Shown here piece by piece: positions 1-10,971 of a stretch of DNA of 64,000 bases (positions within the stretch are counted from its first letter, which is position 1; each line of letters opens with the position of its first letter). The notes beneath the pieces were generated by a model. That model ran no database searches and was not told where the DNA came from. It worked only from the letters and a program-made list of their open reading frames with translations. Made by a program: the position numbers and the translations under genes. The stretch is from Paramacrobiotus metropolitanus (taxonomy: Eukaryota; Tardigrada; Eutardigrada; Parachela; Macrobiotidae), in assembly GCF_019649055.1 (NCBI RefSeq), contig NW_026570281.1, positions 124,001 through 188,000 on the forward strand, given 5' to 3'.

Positions 1-913
1 TACGAAAAACAATATATAGTTAATCCTGACGAACAAGGCCGAATGCACGACATTGTATAATTTGCATGTGTTGGTGTAGCCCTGGCCCCTTATAACGTTT
101 GACTGCATGGAGCGAGTAAGTTTAATTCTATAATAAAGCTGTCACAATGCACAAACAACAGCCGCGTGATGCACAAACAACAGCCACCTCTCTACAAATA
201 GTACGTAACACATTTGCCTGTATGATTAACGTTGCTCTACACAGGCTGGAATACTTGTACAATGCGTGCAGTACATGTAGCCTTTTCTCTACTCAGAAGA
301 GTATGGAATTCGGCTGAATTTCTGGCTGTTTCATATTTGCTTGTCTCTGTGGCAGGCTTGCAGCCAGTACACTGTACAGGTAAAAGACTGCGTAAAAAAA
401 GTGTGCATACCCGGAGAAATTTTTGTGATGAAAAACTTGCGAAAAATGTCCTCGAAGCGTTACTAAGCGAATACTTGCATAAAAGAAACCGCTACCACTG
501 TGGAACAAACAAAATGAGTAATGGGTTGTTTTGAACCAGTGTCGCTGCGGTGTCGAGAGCTACCTCCCTCCGGCTGTGCATACCACGGACCCAAACCACA
601 AGTGCATCGCAGTGAACAATGCTGAGAAAAACTTGTTACTCACGATCAACGTAAAATGTGTGATGCAGTACACAAGCCTTGACTGTTAATCATCGTACTC
701 TGTAGAACAATTATGCGCCGGAAGTTGCCAATCGGCATGCGCGCTTTGTACTAATTAGCCGCGACCGCAGTGTGGCTTTTTTGCCAACACAGAACTTGCT
801 ATATAAATAAACCACTTGCGGTTTTTCGAAGCAAACAATCCTGCAACTTTCGACAAACTACAAACTTTCCTGTTTGCTATCAAGTCATTAAGTATCACAT
901 ATCAGCTGCAGCC
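1..913. other. Upstream flank of the first CQNN gene
   Basis: No gene recognised. Short ORFs near 230-530 on both strands lack any recognisable domain or splice context. The last ~110 bases hold the TATA box and leader of the gene at 914. Confidence 0.5.
802..809 (+). promoter_or_regulatory. TATA box (TATAAATA)
   Basis: TATAAATA lies 112 bp upstream of the ATG at 914. The near-constant TATA-to-ATG spacing in this family (about 106-114 bp for the + strand copies) supports it as the core promoter and predicts a leader of about 80 nt. Confidence 0.7.
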
Positions 914-1375
914 ATGAAGTGCATCTTGGTGACCCTTCTCTTGGTGGCATGTGTCAGCGCCAACGTTATTCGTGAACGCAGACAACTTTTGGGCGGTAAC
1001 GCTAGCTGCACCGCGGCTCAACAAGCGCAGTGTGGTGAGTGACCTTTTTGGATTCACGTGTTCAAAGGCCGCTGTTCACAAAATTAAAAGACCCTTTTAA
1101 TGCAAGCTATAAATTTGTATTTGTAAAGAGTGATTGTTGCATTGAAAAAATTTAATTATCTCCGGTCTGTAATTGCAGGGTCGGCACAGTGTCAGAATAA
1201 CGGCAACACCAACACTCAGGTGCTGAGCGGCGGTAACAGCGGTGGTGGTGGCCTGATCAGCGGCGTGCCCGTCAACCTGCTGAACGGTGCTGGCGTCCAG
1301 CTGCCCATCAACGCCAACGTCTGCCCGCCCGTATCCGTATGCAATGCATGCTTGGGTGCCAACGTTCTCGGTTAA
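914..1375 (+). CDS. Secreted CQNN-family protein, copy 1
   Basis: Two exons, 914-1034 and 1179-1375; the intron has donor GTGAGT and acceptor TTGCAG, phase 1. The 105-aa product has a signal peptide (residues 1-16, ending VSA) and a processing site RERR|Q after residue 23, which would leave an N-terminal Gln able to form pyroglutamate. A short linker with Cys-32 follows, then QC|GSAQCQNNGN across the splice junction, a Gly-rich LSGGNSGGGG run, and VQLPINANVCPPVSVCNAC. The mature chain has six Cys, consistent with three disulfides. ATG 914 is the first in frame after the TATA box. AATAAA at 1502-1507. The intron carries TGACCTTT (1040-1047) five bases after the donor. No known family is recognised with certainty; a structural extracellular or cuticle-surface role is inference. 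Confidence 0.85.
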
Positions 1376-1629
1376 TTGATTACAGCAACCGATAGTGTAT
1401 TATTCTTTTTATTCTGATGTTTCTTACGACACATTGGCTGTGGACGAATAGTGCACCTGACGAATCCGAAATCTTGTTGACTTGTTAGTATTTGCACATA
1501 CAATAAATTAAATTACTCCGTTTCCTTCTGCCGGGATGAGTTCACAAATATTACCTCATGTGGTTGCAGCGCGATCCGTTGTGTCAAAATTACCTAACGC
1601 CATTTGTCGCAATCTCCAGGCCACATTAA

Positions 1630-2020
1630 AGCAGTAATTAAACACAGTTTATTAATTTTTCACGCATTGCGGTAGTGATAATTAAACTCTTAATTATGCT
1701 GGGAATTAAACATCATGATTAATTCAATTAAAATTATGGCAATTTTGAATTAAGCTTGAGCATAATTAAAATTGGTCAATTCTAATTATACTTAAGCTTA
1801 ATTATAAGTCAAATTAAAAATAATATTTTCTGATAGATCAAAAGAAAATTGAATTTTAATTATGATGAGCAAAATTAAAATTGGGCAATTTTAATTATGC
1901 TCCAGTTTAATTAAAATTGTTGAATTTTGATTATGCTGATCATAATTAAAACTCAGCGATTTTCAATTATGATTAGCTTAATCAAAATTATAAGCAAAAT
2001 AATTTTGATGAGTTTAATAT
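1630..2020. repeat. Degenerate AATTAAAATT tandem repeat
   Basis: About 390 bases made of diverged units of the type AATTAAAATTG..CAATTTTAATTATG, in both orientations. Many units are self-complementary. It looks like a decayed minisatellite or a fold-back array; I see no coding potential. Confidence 0.6.
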
Positions 2021-2811
2021 TCACTACACTGCGGCTTCAGGCTGCTGAGCACCAATTAAATATCAAGTGAATTTTTTTGCTAACTGCAGATACAGGTAAA
2101 TATTCAGTCAAAGCAAACAAAACTGTCGCTAACAGTGCACATACATAGTGACTATAACGCTCCAAATACGGATTCAGCACATTGCTGCTACACTCGTACT
2201 GTAATTAAATGCATGACATGTGTGGAGAAGGCTCAGCCGATACAACATTGAGTTATTATGTTACAATTCAAAATAATTAAATCCTACAAAATTTACAGCG
2301 AAATTTTACACGAACTAATTTCCAGATGAATAATTCAGTACTTGCTGCGCTGTTTAAAGTCATGAATGGTAAACACTGGCTCATATCCCGCAAGTGGCCG
2401 CAACATAATAAGCACCATACATACCATTAGTAATGAAAACAGATTTATTAAAGTTAACAGCGCAAAGTAAACGTTAACAGAATAATTCAACACTATTATT
2501 ATGTTAAGCTTTAATTTTGCAATATCCGGACACTACATCGGAAAGCGGCACGCCGGATGTTATTTTACGATATATACGATTGTGTTGTGCTTAATGCGGT
2601 GTTTATCGTGCATACTGTACATATGTTGTCAACAAAATTTGCCCTTTGGCTATCAACATCGCTCCGTCAACCGACAACCAAGCAGCAATTACACAGTAAC
2701 TTCGCACTAACGAGAAAATAGCGTTCGCTCACGTTTAATGCACCGTGGTAACCGAACACGCGAGCGAAACGGAAATTTCCTACGTGGTCAAACAAATTTA
2801 CTCCTAATGAG

Positions 2812-2819
2812 TATATAAA
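2812..2819 (+). promoter_or_regulatory. TATA box (TATATAAA)
   Basis: TATATAAA 114 bp before the ATG at 2926, matching the spacing of the neighbouring copies. Confidence 0.7.
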
Positions 2820-2925
2820 GAAGCTTCTCGTAGACAGATAAAACAATCCAATTTCACTAGCAAATCTTTACTTCTTCTTCTTCTCTTTACGTCCTAAACG
2901 CTTCCGTCCCTCCTTCGCCGCAACC

Positions 2926-3332
2926 ATGAAGTGCATTCTGGTAACCCTTCTCCTGGTGGCCTGCGTCAGCGCCAATGTTATTCGCGAAAAACGACAACTG
3001 ACCGGTGGTTCCGCCAGCTGCACGGCTGAACAGAAAGCTCAGTGCGGTAAGTAAAGTGTAACCTTTAAAGATTCTATGAAAGTGTTAGGTCTCACCCATA
3101 GTGGCCGTAATTTCATTGATTTATGGTTAATGTAGGTTCGGTGCAGTGCCAGAACAACGGCAACACCAACACCCAAGTTAACAGCGGTGGTAACACCGGT
3201 GGCGCTGGTCTCATCAGTGGCATCCCTCTCAATCTCCTTAACGGTGCCGGTGTCCAGGTGCCGGTCAACGCCAATGTCTGCCCACCCGTGTCCGTGTGCA
3301 ACACCTGTTTGGCTTTCAACATCCTGGGTTAA
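2926..3332 (+). CDS. Secreted CQNN-family protein, copy 2
   Basis: Exons 2926-3046 and 3136-3332 (89-nt phase-1 intron, GTAAGT...TGTAG), 105 aa. Signal peptide, then REKR|QLTGGSASCTAEQKAQC, then GSVQCQNNGNTNTQV in exon 2 and VQVPVNANVCPPVSVCNTC near the end. Exon 1 is almost identical in DNA sequence to exon 1 of the copy at 7518 (about seven differences in 121 nt, clustered at the 3' end), whereas the two exon 2 sequences differ much more. This suggests recent gene conversion or exchange limited to exon 1. The intron has AACCTTTAA where several sisters have TGACCTTT. AATAAA at 3475-3480. Confidence 0.85.
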
Positions 3333-5554
3333 ACGCCAACTCGTGTAATTCTCCTGTCTGGATCGTTTTCGAATTTATGTCCAAAGTTCGGAAAATGTGA
3401 ATGCCACAGTTTCATAATATTTATGAGCTATAAATCCATGAAAATGTGATCGATGAACATTGGTTGACCTTATAAATAAAACGTGAATCAACTAAATTCT
3501 TACAGCCGTATTGTCACGTACTCGTGTATTCGCATACTTCTAGAGTTGTCTGAAAGCATGTTACGAATTAATCGGCGAAAAGTACGCGGTAATACAAATA
3601 TCACACAAGGTTGCTGGCTAAAATGCAGTTTATGAAGCACTAATATTATCTGACACCAACACACTATTTTTAGTGTTATATCTTCTATTATGTATACATG
3701 CAGCAATCTTTTATTAATATATCTTTTGGTGGCCTTTCATTAATTCTGTGAAAGGAGTATGGAGCTTCAAACATTCGGCCACAATATAGTCATTAATCTC
3801 CATATATACGTAAATTAAAACGACAGGTTTTGTATACTCCTTTCTGTTTAAGGTTTTGCTGAAAAGGCTTCGTATTCATAACAAACCGTTATTTAATAAC
3901 CCTTGGTTGGTCTTTGAGGAGAGAGGACTGAGCAACCCACAACTGCTATAAAGTGCAGGTTTTAGCACTTTTTTAATTTAAGTTTTGCTTACTTTAGGTT
4001 TTTACTGTTTATCGATACTTTGTGCAAGACGCGTCGCTGCTAGGTTCACTTTTCATAGCACATACCATCGACCTCTATTGTAAGAATAGTCAGGTTCTTT
4101 TTCCATTGGCCCTCGTAAGTCTTGATATTGGAGAAACATAAATATCAAGACGATTCTAAACCAGAGCCAGGTTTAAGCCGTTTTTCTAATATTTCAGAAT
4201 GATTGTAAATATGAGTTATAAAATGGTGAAAAAGTATTCGGGGTTTGGTTCAGAGTCGTTCGCAAATTTATTTGCCTGTAATTAAAGCTTTGAGAAAGAT
4301 GCGATGATAATCTGATTTGATGCTCCGAAACGCGCTATTTTAGGTGTTACGCGTTACGCACTTAGGGCAAGCGCTTTAGTCCGTTTTCATGAAAATTAAA
4401 ATTTATTTCTAGTACAGCTAGCACTAGGACAACTTACAAACCTCAGTACTCACAAAGGAGACTGCCCTCCGAAGATGCAGTTCTGCAGTTTCGTGACCTT
4501 TTGTAGGCAAGATCTGGCTTAAATTTGCAGCTGCGTATGATTACTGTAGAGCTAGACTACAGAGCCGACAGAAGCGTAGCTCCAGGAAAAACGTGTTAGT
4601 CACGACTCACGGGCGGTCCGCATAAAACGCTATCAATTCCGAGCGACAACGATCCGCAAAATGTGCGGCACAGACCGCACTGTAAACATCCTTATGATTG
4701 TCCGCTTTCTTAGAACAAACTGTACACGTGAACTTGGTCTGTGAGTCGCTCCAGTTCCATTTAAGGTTGCAGGACTAATGCCGCATATTTATTTACTCCC
4801 GTATCGAGTAGGAGTACTTTAAAGGGGCTGAATAATATGATTGCATTGAGTAAAAAAAATTAAATTTCAGAACTAACTTATGGTTAGTGACATACTGTGA
4901 TTTCCATTGAAATCATAATGACAGAGTAAAAAAAACTTGCTTTCAAATTACCTACATGTATTCTGGTGAAAAATGAATAAATTACGAATAACGGCCAACG
5001 CCAGAAATTTCTTTATGTGTAATATTAATGACGACCGGATTGTTTTGCGTAGATATTTTCTCTGTAATTACACGTTCTAACTGTGTATATTATTATGTTT
5101 CTTGGTTCAAAAATGTAATGCTGCAGATAAACGCCATATTCTTTCTCCAACAAAACCACTGAACATTAAAAATATTATAAACGGCTGATGCACAACACGT
5201 TGTTATTGCCAATCAATATGTTGCACCCAGTGTTAATGTTGTTTTTCCACACGTGGAATTGTGGTCAACAAAACATGCCCAGCGGCCTCGCATTCCGAGC
5301 AATAAACCGCAAAATTGAATCGGCAAATACTACTATCGAGAAAACACAGCGTGTTCACGTTTAACACCAGCCGTTAATCATCCATGCGAACGCAACGGAA
5401 TATTCCGCCTGTCGCCAGTAAGTCGCGTGGAAACCACGTCTGTCCAACTATATAATCCGTCGCAGTTCGCGAATAAACTTCACAACCGCAAAACTGCTAA
5501 AAAACTATTACTAACAATTTGTTAAGCCTGTCAAGCCGTTCTTAATCTCTCACA
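3333..5554. other. Intergenic, 2.2 kb
   Basis: No gene recognised on either strand. The distal part, about 5340-5410, contains TTCACGTTTAACACC, similar to TCACGTTTAATGCACC upstream of copy 2 (about 2730), so a shared upstream regulatory block is possible. Confidence 0.45.
5449..5455 (+). promoter_or_regulatory. TATA box (TATATAA)
   Basis: TATATAA 106 bp before the ATG at 5555. Confidence 0.7.
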
Positions 5555-5942
5555 ATGCAGACAGCCGTGTTGATTCTCCTAGTTGCGTGCTCGGCCGCCA
5601 ACGCCCTTCGCTTCGCTCGTCAATTGCCTCTGCCTCCGCTGACAGGCGGCAGCGCCGGTTGCACCGCTGAACAGAAATCCCTCTGCGGTAAGTGCAGCGA
5701 CTGGTGACCTTTGCCAACTCAGCGTGATTTTTTTATGTTTTGCAGGCATGGCACAGTGTCAGAATAACAACAACCAGAACACCCAGGTGATCACCGGTGG
5801 CAACAGTGGAGGCGGCGGCCTTATCAGCCTGATCCCGGTCAATCTGGGCAATGGTGCCGGTGTGCAGCTCCCCATTAACGCAAACGTATGCCCGCCAGTC
5901 TCTGTCTGTGGTGTCTGTGCCGCCGCCAACGTCGCTGGTTAA
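5555..5942 (+). CDS. Secreted CQNN-family protein, copy 3 (MQT subfamily)
   Basis: Exons 5555-5687 and 5746-5942; 58-nt phase-1 intron (GTAAGT...TGCAG) carrying TGACCTTT at 5705-5712. 109 aa. It founds a second subfamily: signal peptide MQTAVLILLVACSAANA, then LRFARQLPLPPLTGGSAGC, so the processing site is reduced to a single Arg before QL. Exon 2 reads CQNNNNQNTQV and ends VCGVCAAANVAG, replacing the VCNAC of the first subfamily but keeping all six mature cysteines. It is nearest to the copies at 43485-43930 and 46794-47191 on the opposite strand of the far cluster, so both clusters contain both subfamilies. Confidence 0.85.
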
Positions 5943-7517
5943 TAAGAGCCTTTATAATATGCGTCTGCTGATTATGTGAACCATATTGGTTTTCTGTATA
6001 TGTTTTGACAAAGCTGCTGTGACCGAATTGTTTCCTGAGACGATATTGTTAAAATGATACGGATGTTGAATTTCCGAATGAATTCATTAAATGACTGTCA
6101 AACACTTTATAAGCGAAGCCGGTAATCAGTACGAAATATAATAATTAAAGTACCGTACGTAAAAATCAATTTGGAATTGTATTAAAGAGCCAGCAATAAA
6201 CAGCACAATGAAAAACAGTTGTAAAAAAAGAGGTCATCTCGAAGCTCTTTATAACGACTTGAGGTTTTTATTAATGTTGTGCTTCCTCGGCCACGTTAAG
6301 TTTTCTTTGTGGGAAAACAGATCAACGGACCTGAGCTCGACCTTGCATTTCTTTGGTGCCTTTGCCGCGACGTATTTGATAAAAGACAAAACTTATGAGG
6401 TCAAGGTTTCTGAACGCGTACATTTCCGGTGCTGGGAATTTCACTTGCAAACTGTACGATCAGTAATCAGAATGCTAAAATTAATAATCATTTCTGCTAG
6501 AACGGTTCTGTTTTAACTTTTAAAAACTACTTGAAAGCCCATTCGTTGTCGTCACTGTTGTGGGAGCAAGGTCCAATAATGCCCAACCCGGAAATGCTGC
6601 AGCGCACGCAACAGATTCACTGTACATACCCGTACCTACAGGGTACAGTGAATTTTGACGGAAAGGTTTCGCACATGAGATGATTTTTAAGGCTTCAGAG
6701 GAACAGTAACCGCGCATAAGTTCATAACTATGAGCGGAAGATTTTAAGTGATGAACCAGCGTGAATGTGCCTAAGTTATTCATTTTTGTATGGTTAATTG
6801 CTCGGCTGTAAATATCGCTGCAGCATAACCACATGAACGAAATACATTTCCTTTTGCAGCGTTAATAATTATTACACCGATTTTCCGATGTGAAAATAAA
6901 TCAGTGTTTCGTTGCATGTTTCTTGGCGAGAATAACATCTTTATTCGTTATGCACGAAAATGCTTTGCCTTCATTACATTAAATTTGTTGGATATCCATA
7001 AAGTTACATGCTTTCAATCATTTTATGTAATATTATTATTTCTATCTGGCGATTATAACTTGTGATTGGGGTTAGTAATAATATCTGCACATACTGACTG
7101 TGTAATTTATGATTCCATAAGAAACATATTTTGATAAACATTGTCCACGCGTAAATAATTATGTGGCCACAAAACAGCCGCAAGGTGTTGTACATGCATA
7201 GGTGTGTATCTCTACGCTGCATACCGCCGCTATTACGGCGGCCCCCATGCGAAAAAGCGGAGCAATCCGGCGCCACCAATTAGCAGCAACATTTTCACGA
7301 AAACAGCCTTGTCACAGTCGTTCGTCCTTGCAAACGAATGGCAACACACATCCATCGGCACTTCCCCAAGTTGTTTACGCCAAAATACAGGCGCCGGTGT
7401 CCGAAATATAAAACCGCATTCACCCGAGACGCTGATCAGCATTAAGCTAGTCGACTTAACACAAAAGCACTTTTTCTTCGCAAAATACGCGTCTCTTCTC
7501 CTCCCTTCGCCGCAATC
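5943..7517. other. Intergenic, 1.6 kb
   Basis: No gene supported. ORFs at 6208-6516 (+), 6520-6834 (-) and 7004-7279 (-) have no recognisable domain or splice context. An AATAAA at 6195-6200 may end the transcript of copy 3. Confidence 0.4.
7407..7413 (+). promoter_or_regulatory. TATA box (TATAAAA)
   Basis: TATAAAA 111 bp before the ATG at 7518. Confidence 0.7.
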
Positions 7518-7894
7518 ATGAAGTGCATTCTGGTGACCCTTCTCCTGGTGGCCTGCGTCAGCGCCAATGTTATTCGCGAAAAACGACAACTGACCGGTGG
7601 TTCCGCCAGCTGCACGGCCGAGCAGAAAGCCACATGCGGTAAGCGTCACCACTGTAACATCAACTCGTTTTCTGTACCTGAACAGTGTGTTTTACAGGTC
7701 TCGCGCAGTGCCAGAACAACGGTAACAGCAACACCCAGGTGGTCAGTGGCGGTAACACTGGTGGCGGCGGTATCCTCAGCCTGGTGCCCATCAACGCCCT
7801 CAACGGAGCCGGTGTGCAGGTGCCCATCAACGCCAACATCTGCCCACCCATCAGTGTCTGCAATGCCTGCTTGGCTGCCAATGTCCTTGGTTAG
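7518..7894 (+). CDS. Secreted CQNN-family protein, copy 4
   Basis: Exons 7518-7638 and 7698-7894; 59-nt phase-1 intron (GTAAGC...TTACAG), 105 aa. REKR|QLTGGSASC processing region as in copy 2, exon 1 ending EQKATC; exon 2 GLAQCQNNGNSNTQVV, then VQVPINANICPPISVCNAC. This intron lacks the TGACCTTT octamer, so the element is not needed for splicing. A 139-aa ORF on the opposite strand overlapping exon 1 is a shadow. AATAAA at 8168-8173. Confidence 0.85.
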
Positions 7895-8893
7895 CGGCTT
7901 TAATGTGTTCTTACTTGTTTGACCTGTTTGATGAGCGGACGTAGCTGTCTGCATGGGTGATACCGCTGTATTCATTAACTGATTTAATGAGCACTTCCTC
8001 GGGGCCCTCATAATATTTATGAGTTATGGCACTAGATTTTTTCTCAAGTCAGCGTCTTTTGTGGAGACTACTCAAATTAAAGAAAAGCCAAATTTAATTA
8101 CCGCATTCCCGTGCTGCCACAGAAAACAACCTGTTGCTTGCATCAGTGCGTACGTTAGTACAATTCCAATAAATTAATATGCAACGTCTAACGACTTCAT
8201 TGTACTGACTTCCTCTCGGACCAGTAGTTTGAAATGTTCCCCGAACGAAAATTAGACCACCTTACACAACTATTTCGTTGCGTACTTTCACTGCCGTACA
8301 CAATATTAACTGTGACCGTAAAAGTTTTTCCGCAGAAATTTTTTCACATTAAAAATCAAAAAAAGTACTGTACACAAACTAGAAAACTGAATCCGGCAGT
8401 GTCAGCCATACAAGTACGCATTCTTTGGTGGCTGTCATGGCTGCAACACAGGCACAGCTATTGGCGGACGGTTGTTGTTGTTGCACTTGCTACAGTTCTA
8501 TCGAGCAGCTATACAGCAGCCGATTGATAGCAAATAACAAGTCACGTTGGGAATTTTCTGTTCTAAAATAATTATTAATCAAAATCAATGCCGGCAGCAT
8601 ACACTCTGTACACTTCGTTACTGCGATAAAGTAGGCAGCGTTACGAAGAAACACTGAATTCTTGTTTGCTCTAAATGCGATCCTAAACATGCTTTCCAAA
8701 TTGCAATTATACCCATCATTGATTCGTACGTAGTATACGGTATACCCAACAACTGCTGGCACACTAAATGTTTTTTAGCGCATAGTTTTCATCACAATAC
8801 ATTTCCTACGAGGCAGGAAGCAGCGCCGACTGGAACGAATATCTGCAAGGCATTACTTCAGTCTACAGATTTGGCATTTCTGTCGTTGTTATC
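7895..8893. other. Intergenic, 1.0 kb
   Basis: 3' UTR of copy 4, then no gene recognised. I see no clear TATA box at the expected place (about 8780) for the next gene. Confidence 0.45.
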
Positions 8894-9325
8894 ATGAAGT
8901 GCATTCTGGTAGCTCTCCTTCTCGTTACGTGCACCGAAAGTAGTGTCGTCCGCCTGCGCCGGCAACTGCCTGGATTGGACAGTCTGGGCGCCTTGGCCGG
9001 TGGCAGCCCGTTAGGCGGTTTGACTGGCGCTCTGGCTGGTCAGCCGGGTGGCGGAGCAACCGCTGGTGGTGCCGGCTGCACAGCCGACACAATTGCACTC
9101 TGTGGTACGCAGAACCTGCTTTGTTACATATATGCTCAAAGAATGCGTTCGTTATTCGATGGTTTGTTTATTTTAGGAATTCCGCTGTGCAAGAATCAGT
9201 TAGGTAGCGGCGGTAACGTGCAGGTGATCAGCGGTGGCAATACCGGTGGCGCGGCTTCCAGTGGTGTCTGTCCACCGCCTTCTGTGTGCAGCATGTGTGC
9301 CGGCGCAAGTATCCTCCCAGGTTGA
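8894..9325 (+). CDS. Divergent CQNN-family protein, copy 5
   Basis: Best model: exons 8894-9104 and 9177-9325, phase-1 intron GTACGC...TTTTAG, 119 aa. The signal peptide MKCILVALLLVTCTESS and RLRR|QL site are kept. Exon 1 then carries a Gly/Leu/Ala-rich insert of about 40 residues (PGLDSLGALAGG...) before the conserved GCTADTIALC. Exon 2 is shortened: GIPLCKNQLGSGGNVQV keeps the first Cys and the VISGGNTGG run but loses the VQVPINAN block, going straight to GVCPPPSVCSMC. The 72-nt intron is a multiple of three with no stop, so the unspliced reading frame is open (143 aa). Donor GTACGC is shared with the other divergent copy (32226-32935). AATAAA at 9484-9489. Confidence 0.75.
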   Translation: MKCILVALLLVTCTESSVVRLRRQLPGLDSLGALAGGSPLGGLTGALAGQPGGGATAGGAGCTADTIALCGTQNLLCYIYAQRMRSLFDGLFILGIPLCKNQLGSGGNVQVISGGNTGGAASSGVCPPPSVCSMCAGASILPG

Positions 9326-10479
9326 CTTCCCAAGGCAACTTCCCGTGACTGGAGTCTACGGATTTTTAATCATTAGGCCGTTTGTTGATACGCTCCTATA
9401 TGGTCTACATGCTGTCTGCTCATTTTTAATTATTTTCCGAAAGGAAAAAATTGTGGTCGCTCGTGTGTTTCTGGTACTGAACGAATAAATTTTGGTTTCC
9501 TATTGGCAGTAAGCAAATAAGCCAAATCCGTGCTAGAAGTAAAGTGTTAAGTGCTAACTGTCGAGTTTCCTCACAATAGGTCTTGAATAACAAAGGGTTT
9601 ATAATTTATTGTTACAGTAATTTCATAAGTACGTATGTAATAATTCCAGCCGATCAGAATTTGCAAGATACGAGTACATTTTACGGGCTTTTTCACACTT
9701 ATTGGCCTTGCTGAAGGGCAAGTGTGTTTTTTGTACTTCTACGGCATGCTTCGTCATATTCAGAAACAAAAAAATTTCTGTGCTGAATACATTCCAAGGA
9801 TTTGTTGACGCTCTAGAAAGCACAAGCGGAACTGAATTACGTACGCAGAACACAAAGAGACCGCCTAGGAATAAACCACGGCAAAATTTTCCGCAAACGT
9901 GTCACCAGTTTTTAGGTTAATGAAGTTGAAAATCACAGTGACAGAAACCACTCAAGCGAGCCATAGTCGTTCTCTAATGCCGGTATACGAATTAACATTT
10001 GATGCCGCAACGTTATTCATTGCCACAAGTTGTCCGGTAAAGTTAAAGTAATAATATCCCATGCCAAATGACACTTAACTATTACTCAATATACAAAAAA
10101 CAATGCGTGGCCCTTATATGGAGTCGACTGTGGACGTTGTAATAGCATATGTTGTCTACCCGTGACAGGCCACAAGTAGCGAAGTCAAACGTTTAGCTTC
10201 CGGAAACATGACAGCATCGAACAAAACTTCCTCAGCCGCTGTTGTAGAAAGAGACAATAACAGCATCTTTGCGTCGTAGGCTGCTGGAAATATTCTGGTG
10301 AATCACAAACATTTGCCCCGAACGGGACAATTCCGAAACCAAGTACCGCATGCCGACAGCGACTTGTATAAAACGCTGTGGCAAACCGCAACTGAAGCAC
10401 TTGATTATTGTCGGTCTCACTAAAAAATCATACGTTTTTAGCATTACTATTATATTTTGTGATCGTTTTTTAACCGAAA
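9326..10479. other. Intergenic, 1.15 kb
   Basis: 3' UTR of copy 5 and promoter of copy 6; nothing else recognised. Confidence 0.45.
10367..10373 (+). promoter_or_regulatory. TATA box (TATAAAA)
   Basis: TATAAAA 113 bp before the ATG at 10480. Confidence 0.7.
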
Positions 10480-10971
10480 ATGAAGTGTATGTTTGTGGTA
10501 ATTCTTCTGGTGGCCACTGTGAGTGCCAAGGCCTTCCGGGAACGCCGTACAGCGGACGTTGGAGCCAGCGGAGGAGCGAGTGCGGGAGCCGGTGCCAGCG
10601 CAGGCGGTTCCCTGCCGGGTCTGCCTTCTCTTCCCAACCTGCCCACCGGTGGCGGTGCTCTGACCGGCGGCTCGGCTAGTTGTACGGCCGATCAGAAGGC
10701 AGCATGCGGTAAGCTTAATAGACAATCATGACCTTTTGCCCAGCAAGGCTGATAACATAATACTTATTTGGCAGGTATGGCGCAGTGCCAGAACAATGGT
10801 AACAGTAACACCCAGGTGATTGGTGGCGGTAACAGCGGTGGTGGTGGCCTGATCAGTGGAGTGCCCATAAACGCTCTGAACGGTGCTGGTGTCCAAGTGC
10901 CCATTAATGCCAACATCTGCCCGCCGGTCTCCGTCTGCAACCTCTGCTTGGCCGGAAATGTTCTCGGGTAG
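10480..10971 (+). CDS. Secreted CQNN-family protein, copy 6, with long Gly/Ala/Pro linker
   Basis: Exons 10480-10708 and 10775-10971; 66-nt phase-1 intron with TGACCTTT at 10729-10736. 141 aa, the longest copy. Signal peptide MKCMFVVILLVATVSA, processing site RERR|T (the usual Gln replaced by Thr), then a low-complexity insert rich in Gly, Ala, Ser and Pro (SGGASAGAGASAGG, LPGLPSLPNLPTGG) before the conserved LTGGSASCTADQKAAC. Exon 2 is standard in length and sequence: GMAQCQNNGNSNTQVIGGGN, VQVPINANICPPVSVCNLC. Length variation in this family is confined to exon 1, just after the processing site. ATTAAA near 11203 may be the polyadenylation signal. Confidence 0.85.

Larger units (their letters stand above)
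1376..2925. other. Intergenic, AT-rich
   Basis: Holds the 3' UTR of copy 1, a degenerate AT-rich repeat (see 1630-2020) and the promoter of the next copy. The short ORF at 2501-2710 has no support. Confidence 0.5.

Noticed and set aside
7233-7652. 139-aa ORF on the - strand over exon 1 of copy 4
   Set aside because: Antisense shadow of a conserved exon; similar antisense ORFs appear over several family exons because of their codon use.
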